Source: Synechococcales cyanobacterium PMM_0073 (GTDB lineage: Bacteria; Cyanobacteriota; Cyanobacteriia; Elainellales; Elainellaceae). Taken from it: DNA of 10,696 bases. Numbering within the stretch: the first letter of the stretch is position 1; the number at the start of each line of letters is the position of its first letter. Made by a program: the position numbers and the translations under genes. Under the pieces are notes generated by a model. That model did no database searches and was not told the DNA's origin. It saw nothing but the letters and a program-made list of their open reading frames with translations. Location: contig CASBQH010000507.1 in NCBI GenBank assembly GCA_949127695.1, forward strand, positions 1-10,696. The letters run 5' to 3'. Positions 1-5,469 of this stretch are shown one piece after another.

Positions 1-1
1 G

Positions 2-718
2 ATGAAAGGCTACTATGGCCTGATCACCGATATTAGCGATCGTAAACGCGCCGAAGCCGCCTCAATTTTAGAAGAACGCAACCGCTTTGCCCGCGAAATT
101 CACGATACGCTCGCTCAAGTGTTCACTGGCGTAATTATCAAAATGGAAACCGCAAAAGTGGTTGTGCCAGATGATTCCAGAGCCAGAACCCTAATCGACA
201 CAACCTACGATTTAGCGCGAGAGGGCTTAGCCGAAGCCCGCCGCTCAGTCTGGGCACTGCGCCCAATTCAACTAGAGCAAGAAGGTCTGAGCCGTAGCCT
301 ACAGCGCCTCGTCCGTAACCTCATGGCAGGTACGGCTCTACAAACACAGTGCAATATCCAAATTCCTCCCTATCCTTTGCCTTGCGAGATTGAAGCCAAT
401 CTATTTCGGATTGCCCAAGAAGCAACAACCAACGTGCTGAAACATGCCAATGCCAGCAAAGTTTCTGTTGAATTGGCCTTTGATTTTGAGGCTATTCGAC
501 TCCGGGTACAAGACGATGGCGATGGCTTTGATCGCCATGATCACGGCCTCGGCTTTGGTCTAGTCGGAATGCGAGAACGAGTTCAGCATCTGGGCGGGCA
601 GTTGAGCGTCACTAGCCAGCTGGGACAGGGTACAGAAGTGCTGGTAGTCGTACCGTTAGCAGCACTAGCTGCTGCTCAGCAGTCAGAGATCGCATTGTCG
701 CAGAGGATGCATGAATAG
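2..718 (+). CDS. NarL-family sensor histidine kinase, C-terminal part (5' end outside window)
   Basis: Cytoplasmic catalytic part of a two-component sensor kinase that would autophosphorylate on His and pass the phosphate to the adjacent response regulator. Numbering from the first Met in the window: residues 4-20 look like the end of a PAS/PAC domain (GLITDISDRKRAEA); the HisKA_3 dimerisation box follows with phospho-acceptor H34 in AREIHDTLAQ; the typical segment ARRSVWALRP lies near 80-90; the HATPase domain shows an N-box (FRIAQEATTNVLKHA, about 135-150), a G1 box DDGDGFD (171-177) and a glycine-rich G2 box GLGFGLVGMRERV, ending in a GQGTEVLVVVPL strand. The reading frame is open to the window edge and a PAC end is not an N-terminus, so the real start and sensory domains lie upstream. 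It overlaps the next gene by 8 bp, indicating translational coupling. The signal sensed cannot be read here. Confidence 0.93.
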   Translation: MKGYYGLITDISDRKRAEAASILEERNRFAREIHDTLAQVFTGVIIKMETAKVVVPDDSRARTLIDTTYDLAREGLAEARRSVWALRPIQLEQEGLSRSLQRLVRNLMAGTALQTQCNIQIPPYPLPCEIEANLFRIAQEATTNVLKHANASKVSVELAFDFEAIRLRVQDDGDGFDRHDHGLGFGLVGMRERVQHLGGQLSVTSQLGQGTEVLVVVPLAALAAAQQSEIALSQRMHE

Positions 719-1352
719 CCTACAATCTCCTATTCGCGTCGTAATTGCAGATGACCATCCGGTTGTTCGCTCTGGCATTGCGGCGATGCTCGAAATTGAT
801 CCAGCGGCCAATCTTCGCGTCGTCGGTCAGGCTAAGAATGGCTACGAGATGGTTAGACTATTCGCCCAACTTCAGCCGGATATTGGTTTGGTAGACTTGC
901 GGATGCCCGACATGAGCGGTGTGGAGGCGATCCAGCGGATTCGCTTGCAGTTCCCCGCAGCGCGGCTGATTGTCCTCACCACCTATGACGGCGACGAAGA
1001 TATTTATCGGGGACTACAGGCTGGAGCGAAAGCCTATCTGCTCAAAGATATGCCCCGTGAGCAGCTATTGCTCTGTATCCAGACCGTTCATGCCGGACGA
1101 TCATTCATTCCATCTGGCATTGGCATCCGATTGGCCGAGCGGATGGGCAACCCGGTTTTGAGCAAGCGAGAGCGCGAAGTGCTGCAACTGCTGCCCAAAG
1201 GCATGAGTAACTCAGAGATTGGCGAAACGCTGCAAATTACCGAAGGCACGGTCAAATCCCACGTCAACAGCATTCTCAGTAAGCTGAATGTTGGCGATCG
1301 GACTCAGGCGGTGATTGTTGCCCTGAAGCGTGGGCTAATTAGCATTCCTTGA
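711..1352 (+). CDS. NarL/FixJ (LuxR)-type response regulator
   Basis: A 213-residue DNA-binding response regulator, the evident partner of the overlapping histidine kinase. The receiver domain (about 8-125) has the acidic pair D14/D15 (VVIADDHPVVRSG), phospho-acceptor D62 in LVDLRMPDMSG, the switch Thr in LTTYDGDED and the conserved K112 in AYLLKDMPRE. The C-terminal LuxR helix-turn-helix spans about 150-208, with LSKREREVLQLL and the recognition segment TEGTVKSHVNSILSKL. Length and domain order are normal for the family, and all key phosphorylation residues are present. The ATG at 711 lies inside the last codons of the kinase gene, so translation is probably coupled. DNA targets are unknown; the nearest candidate is the NB-ARC/WD40 gene 52 bp downstream, but being in the same transcription unit is equally likely. 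Confidence 0.95.
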   Translation: MNSLQSPIRVVIADDHPVVRSGIAAMLEIDPAANLRVVGQAKNGYEMVRLFAQLQPDIGLVDLRMPDMSGVEAIQRIRLQFPAARLIVLTTYDGDEDIYRGLQAGAKAYLLKDMPREQLLLCIQTVHAGRSFIPSGIGIRLAERMGNPVLSKREREVLQLLPKGMSNSEIGETLQITEGTVKSHVNSILSKLNVGDRTQAVIVALKRGLISIP

Positions 1353-1404
1353 GCGCAGTGGAGATTATGATCAAGTCGCACCGCTTCACCTCTATGATCA
1401 AAAT

Positions 1405-4400
1405 ATGGAGCTAGAAACCGCCATTGCTTTTACCGACGCACTCGTGTTTGCCCAGACTGGCGAGCATCTCAACGACTTGCAGCAGGCGCTTTTGCGGGCT
1501 TCTTGGTCATGGGAACGTCAAAGCTACGACCAAATTGCCGACCACTACGGCTACTCCGCCACTTACTTAAAGCATGACGTTGGCCCCAAACTCTGGAAGC
1601 TGCTCTCCGAAGTTTTACAGGAAAAAGTCACCAAGACTAGCTTTCGAGCTGCAATTGAGCGGCACTATCAGGCAGCAGAGTCAGCGCCCACACCGTCCAC
1701 GGTTTTAGAACCAGCAGTTCAGCTTTCAGCCCTAACACAAGACTGGGGCGAGGCCATCGATGTCAGCCATTTCTATGGCCGCGAGGCAGAGTTAGCCCAG
1801 CTCGAACAGTGGATTGGCACAGAGCGCTGTCGGCTGGTCAGCATTTTGGGCAGAGGCGGCATGGGCAAAACGGCGCTGTCGGTGAAGCTGGCGCAGCGCT
1901 TAATGGAGTCAGCCCAGTTTGAGCGGCTGATTTGGCGGTCGCTGCGTAATTCACTCTCGCTTCCAGACTGGCTCACCGACTGTTTGCAGGTGATTACTCG
2001 TGTAGAGCTACCCGAAACCACCGAGGCAAAGCTGCGATTGCTGCTGGCTAATTTACGCTCACAGCGATGCCTGCTAGTGCTGGATAATGCCGAGACGGTG
2101 ATAGCTGATCAGGCGTATAACCAGCTCTGGCAGCAGCTAGGCGAAACGCCGCATCAAAGCTGTCTGCTGCTGACGAGCCGCGAGAAGCCGCATCCGGTGG
2201 CGCTGCTCGAAGGCGAAACGCTGCCCGTGCGCTCGATGAGTTTGAGCGGTCTGTCGAGCGCTGCGGGTCAGACATTGGTTCAGCTTAAGGGAACGTTCGT
2301 AGGAACGCAGGCTGAATGGCAGCAGCTAATTCAAGGCTATTCGGGCAATCCGCTGGCGCTGAAGCTGATCTCAACGACAATTCAGACTTTGTTTGACGGT
2401 AATATTAGCGAGTTTTTGCAGCAAGGGACGCTGGCTCTAGGCTCGGTGCGAGAACTGATCGCGCAGCAGTTTAACCAGCTCAACGATGCCCAAAAAACGG
2501 TGCTGACCAGTCTGGCGACCAGCCGCGAACCCGTCAGCTTTGCCGCTCTGCGCTCGGAGGTAATCCTATCGCCGTCTCAGCTGATTGAGCTATTAGAAGC
2601 GCTGGAACATCAGTCCTGGATTGAGCGGCAGGGAGCGCTATTCTCGCTTCAGCCTGTGATTATGGAATACGTGACGGATCAGCTGGTCGAGCAAGTGAGT
2701 CAGGAGATTCGGGCAGCGACTCCCGAAACGCTGAAATGCCATGCTCTGCTGAGAGCTGCCGCCAAAGACTATATTCGTAAAATTCAATCTCAGCTAATTC
2801 TCCAGCCCATTCTCGCTCAGCTGCAACCCGATGTCCCTACAATACTCTGGCAAGTTTTATCTAAGCTACGACATAAATCTGCTTCAGAAGTTGGCTATGC
2901 GGGCGGTAATCTGCTCAATCTCTTGTTGCAAGTTCAGCCAGAGCTACAAGATTGCGATCTTTCTAATCTAGTTCTCTGGCAGGCCAACCTACAAAACGCG
3001 ACGCTGCAAAACGTTAATTTATCTGGCTCCGATCTCAGCAACTCTAGCTTCACCGATACGTTCGGCATTGTATTCACAGTTGCCTTTAGTGCTAATGGCA
3101 TTCTAGCCACTGGCGATGCTGAAGGCGGTCTGCGACTCTGGCAAGGGGGTAAACTCTGGCGCAACCTCAGCGGTCATCAGGGCTGGGTTTGGGCTGTCAC
3201 CTTTAGCAATGACGGCAGGCTAGCCAGTTGCAGCAGCGACAAAACAATCCGGATCTGGGACATCCAAACTGGCCGCTGCCAGCAGGTTTTAGATGGACAA
3301 AGCGGCTCAGTCTGGGCAGTTGCTTTTAGTCCTGATGGCAAGCTGCTCGCCAGCGGCAGCGATGAGTCAGCCATCAAACTCTGGGACTTGCAAACGGGCA
3401 GTTGTCTCAGCCTAACCGGACAACCGGGAGCCATCCTGTCTCTAGCTTTTCATGGCCAAACCTTAGCCAGCGGCAGCGCCAACGGCAGCATTTACCTCTG
3501 GGATCTCCAAACTACCTCCAGCCGCCAACTCACCCAGCATACGGGCCGCGTCTGGTCGGTGGTGTTTAGTCACAGCGGCGTATTACTCGCCAGCGGCAGC
3601 GCCGACGGCAGCATTTGCCTCTGGGATCTGGCCAGCCTCACCTGTCTGCACCAGATCACCGACCACCGCGACCGAGTCCGCGCCGTGCGCTTCAGCCCCG
3701 ACGACCAGCAGCTCGTCAGCAGCAGCGATGACCAAACTCTGCGGCAGTGGCAGGTACAGACAGGGCTTTGCCAGCGAATCATGCGCGGTCACAGCAACAG
3801 CATTTTCGCCCTCGCCTATGCTGCCGATGGCCAGAGCTTTGCCAGTGGCAGCGCCGATCAAACCGTGCGAATCTGGGATGCCCAAACTGGCAGCTGCCTC
3901 AAGGTGATGCAGGGCTACAGCAACTCGGTGTTTTCGGTGGCCTTCTCTCCGCAGCCGGAGGGCGCAACTTGGCAGCTCGCCAGCGGCAGCACCGACCAGA
4001 ACATTCGCTTTTGGCAAGACGGGCAGCATTCGGTGCTTCAAGGGCATCAAGGCTGGGTGACAGCGGTAGCATTTGATCCAGCAGGCCAATTTCTAGCCAG
4101 CGCTAGCGCCGACCAAACCATTCGGCTCTGGGATGTGAAAATGCAAACCTGCCTGCGCGTTTTGGAAGGACATACCCACTGGGTACAATCTGTCGCCCTG
4201 AGCCGCCATCTGCTAGCCAGCGGCGGCGATGACCAAACCATTCGGATCTGGGATCTGCAAACTGGGCAATGCTTGCAGGTGCTCACAGGCCATGCGGGCT
4301 GGATCTGGTCGGTCGCCTTCAGTCCAAATGGCCAGCTCATTGCCAGCAGCAGCGACGACCAAACCATTCGGCTCTGGTCAACTGAAGGCGAATGCCTGCG

Positions 4401-4884
4401 CGTCTTGAGCGGCCATACCAACCGCGTTCAGTCGATTGCCTTCAGTCCAGACGGCCAGTATTTAGCCAGCGGTAGCAGTGACCAGACGCTGCGGCTCTGG
4501 GATGCAGATTCCGGTAACTGTCTACAACTATTGCAGGGACATACCAACAACGTTTGGGCGGTAGCGTTCAGCCCTGATGCCAATCTGCTCGCCAGCAGTA
4601 GCCTCGACCAAACCGTCAGGCTGTGGAATTTAGCGGGTGACTGTCTGCGGATATTGCCCGTTCCAAATCAGTCTGTTCGCTCCTCGCTGGCCTTCGATCC
4701 AGTCTCCAGTTTGCTGGCTACCGGCAGCCACAGCGACATTTTGCTTTGGGATACCGCGACCGGGCAGCCGGTGACTCGACTCACCCCGCGTCGCCCTTAC
4801 CAAGACAGCAACATCGCGGATGTACTCGGCATCACAGAGGCGCAAAAACAGGGGCTGAAGGCGCTGGGCATGGTCAAGCACTGA
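1405..4884 (+). CDS. HTH/NB-ARC (STAND) ATPase with 14 WD40 repeats
   Basis: A 1159-residue signalling ATPase of the STAND/AP-ATPase class. Residues 1-85 form a helical, HTH-like domain (SYDQIADHYGYSATYLKHDV) resembling the N-terminal HTH of VMAP-linked cyanobacterial NTPases (family name recalled, not searched). The NB-ARC domain has a Walker A GRGGMGKT (149-156), Walker B LLVLDNAE (D227), sensor-like LLLTSRE (TSRE 257-260) and a GLPL-equivalent GNPLALKL (from 314), then winged-helix/helical segments to about 500. A short pentapeptide-like stretch (about 514-549, DLSN/ANLQNATLQNVNL) precedes the propeller region. I count 14 WD40 units between about 555 and 1125, enough for two seven-bladed propellers, ending in a tail with RRPYQDSNI and LGITEAQKQGLKALG that I associate with this family. 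The key ATPase residues are intact. In-frame ATG 1405 is chosen because the N-terminal domain begins there; there is no clear Shine-Dalgarno. The usual model is that WD40 blades sense a ligand and nucleotide exchange drives oligomerisation; the effector output here is unknown. Confidence 0.93.
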   Translation: MELETAIAFTDALVFAQTGEHLNDLQQALLRASWSWERQSYDQIADHYGYSATYLKHDVGPKLWKLLSEVLQEKVTKTSFRAAIERHYQAAESAPTPSTVLEPAVQLSALTQDWGEAIDVSHFYGREAELAQLEQWIGTERCRLVSILGRGGMGKTALSVKLAQRLMESAQFERLIWRSLRNSLSLPDWLTDCLQVITRVELPETTEAKLRLLLANLRSQRCLLVLDNAETVIADQAYNQLWQQLGETPHQSCLLLTSREKPHPVALLEGETLPVRSMSLSGLSSAAGQTLVQLKGTFVGTQAEWQQLIQGYSGNPLALKLISTTIQTLFDGNISEFLQQGTLALGSVRELIAQQFNQLNDAQKTVLTSLATSREPVSFAALRSEVILSPSQLIELLEALEHQSWIERQGALFSLQPVIMEYVTDQLVEQVSQEIRAATPETLKCHALLRAAAKDYIRKIQSQLILQPILAQLQPDVPTILWQVLSKLRHKSASEVGYAGGNLLNLLLQVQPELQDCDLSNLVLWQANLQNATLQNVNLSGSDLSNSSFTDTFGIVFTVAFSANGILATGDAEGGLRLWQGGKLWRNLSGHQGWVWAVTFSNDGRLASCSSDKTIRIWDIQTGRCQQVLDGQSGSVWAVAFSPDGKLLASGSDESAIKLWDLQTGSCLSLTGQPGAILSLAFHGQTLASGSANGSIYLWDLQTTSSRQLTQHTGRVWSVVFSHSGVLLASGSADGSICLWDLASLTCLHQITDHRDRVRAVRFSPDDQQLVSSSDDQTLRQWQVQTGLCQRIMRGHSNSIFALAYAADGQSFASGSADQTVRIWDAQTGSCLKVMQGYSNSVFSVAFSPQPEGATWQLASGSTDQNIRFWQDGQHSVLQGHQGWVTAVAFDPAGQFLASASADQTIRLWDVKMQTCLRVLEGHTHWVQSVALSRHLLASGGDDQTIRIWDLQTGQCLQVLTGHAGWIWSVAFSPNGQLIASSSDDQTIRLWSTEGECLRVLSGHTNRVQSIAFSPDGQYLASGSSDQTLRLWDADSGNCLQLLQGHTNNVWAVAFSPDANLLASSSLDQTVRLWNLAGDCLRILPVPNQSVRSSLAFDPVSSLLATGSHSDILLWDTATGQPVTRLTPRRPYQDSNIADVLGITEAQKQGLKALGMVKH

Positions 4885-4921
4885 AGATCAGTCCACCCTT
4901 TTTCAGCCAAGAATTTCTGCT

Positions 4922-5083
4922 TTAAATACTACTATCAGTGGCAGGCAGCATGTTTTGCGCTTCGAGTTCAGCGGCAGCTGCGTCCAATTCCATCTCTAAT
5001 TGTTCTACTGTTGGCAAGAGACTCCTGAGCGCTTGAGTGGGGCGATACGATATTGTAATGACTCCCAAAAATCGGACAAGAGG
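4922..5083 (-). pseudogene. Possible C-terminal gene remnant, unrecognised
   Basis: On the minus strand a frame of 53 codons is open from 5083 down to a TAA at 4922-4924, closed upstream by an in-frame TAA at 5084-5086. The translation ends in an acidic, amphipathic segment (TVEQLEMELDAAAAELEA) that reads like a natural protein C-terminus, and its codon choice (GAA, GCG, CTC, CTG) resembles neighbouring genes. There is no upstream ATG; the only Met codons lie within the C-terminal part (for example 4991-4993). I therefore read it as the surviving 3' end of a broken gene rather than a working one. The family is not recognised and chance openness cannot be excluded in 162 bp. Confidence 0.25.
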
Positions 5084-5129
5084 TTAAGAGTAGTAATCTT
5101 GTTCTATGGAGGGAAAATAAACTTCCAAA

Positions 5130-5215
5130 TCGCAGCAAGCTGCGGGGTATGTGACCCAGAAAAATTAGATCAAAGAAAGCTAGAAGTTCGATACCCCGTT
5201 GCTTGCAGCGGGGTA
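5130..5215. repeat. Paired palindromic repeats, IS200/IS605-end-like or REP-like
   Basis: Two hairpins lie about 45 bp apart. Hairpin A (5131-5144, CGCAGCAAGCTGCG) has a 6-bp stem. Hairpin B (5192-5215) pairs TACCCCGTTGC with GCAGCGGGGTA, 10-11 bp with one G-T wobble and a 2-4 nt loop. The two also form a long inverted repeat of each other: 5131-5150 is complementary to 5191-5210 at 17 of 20 positions. A CGGGGTA-type subterminal palindrome followed by GTTCATT is, from memory, common at ends of IS200/IS605 elements and related REP/PATE-type repeats in cyanobacteria. No transposase is present, so this would be a non-autonomous or decayed element. Confidence 0.5.
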
Positions 5216-5268
5216 GTTCATTAGGGCAAGCTCAGGAGCGGCTTTTTTGGCGTCTAGCGTTCCCAGCA

Positions 5269-5297
5269 TTGACACAGGCTCGCACAGCAATTAACAA
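5269..5297 (+). promoter_or_regulatory. Candidate promoter of the RTX gene
   Basis: A perfect -35 hexamer TTGACA (5269-5274) is followed 17 bp later by TAACAA (5292-5297), a weak -10 match (3 of 6). If used, the leader before the RTX start would be about 165 nt. The poor -10 suggests either activator dependence or that the real promoter is elsewhere. Confidence 0.25.
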
Positions 5298-5300
5298 CCT

Positions 5301-5327
5301 CCATAACTTTCCATAACTTATAGTTAT
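5301..5327. promoter_or_regulatory. Operator-like direct and inverted repeats upstream of the RTX gene
   Basis: CCATAACTT occurs at 5301-5309 and again at 5311-5319, exactly 10 bp apart. The second copy is part of a perfect palindrome, ATAACT-TAT-AGTTAT (5313-5327). Three ATAACT half-sites on roughly one helical turn, placed where transcription from the candidate promoter would start, fit a regulator binding site. No known consensus is recognised. Confidence 0.35.
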
Positions 5328-5456
5328 CGCGCTAATTAAAATAGCGGAATACATTGAAAGAGTCAAGAGAAGACAAACGAGAGGAACGCTCAAAGTTAGT
5401 CCTCAACAAATATTGAACTCTCTTGTAATCGTAAAATTCTTTACCTGAAGTACAAA

Positions 5457-5462
5457 AAGGAG
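5457..5462 (+). promoter_or_regulatory. Ribosome binding site of the RTX gene
   Basis: AAGGAG sits 7 nt before the ATG at 5470, a near-perfect Shine-Dalgarno. It is stronger than anything before the other genes in this window and fixes the RTX start. Confidence 0.8.
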
Positions 5463-5469
5463 ATTCACA

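Larger units (their letters stand above)
4885..5469. other. Gene-poor intergenic region (585 bp)
   Basis: This stretch between the NB-ARC/WD40 gene and the RTX gene holds no convincing intact gene. No rho-independent terminator with a U-tract was found just after 4884. Listed separately are a possible minus-strand gene remnant (4922-5083), a palindromic repeat pair (5130-5215), a candidate promoter with operator-like repeats (5269-5327) and the ribosome binding site of the RTX gene (5457-5462). The plus-strand open frame starting with TTG at 5000 runs through the palindromic repeats and looks spurious. Confidence 0.7.

Noticed and set aside
1353..1404. Possible separate promoter for the NB-ARC/WD40 gene
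   Set aside because: No -35/-10 pair with acceptable spacing could be seen in 52 bp; co-transcription with the regulator is simpler.
3747..4076. Plus-strand open frame (109 codons) in another frame inside the WD40 gene
   Set aside because: Overlaps intact WD40 coding sequence, so it is a by-product of repeated codon patterns.
3583..4089. Long minus-strand open frame (168 codons) opposite the WD40 region
   Set aside because: It lies wholly antisense to clear WD40 blades and its translation only mirrors the repeated Ala/Val/Gly composition of the repeats; no RBS or family resemblance.
5000..5224. Plus-strand 74-codon open frame starting with TTG
   Set aside because: No RBS, runs through the palindromic repeat element and has no protein-like pattern. 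The opposite strand of the same register looks more coding over part of it.
5225..5255. Possible terminator (GCTCAGGAGC followed by a T-run near 5243-5248)
   Set aside because: The stem is only 4 bp with a 2-nt loop and there is no gene ending just upstream.
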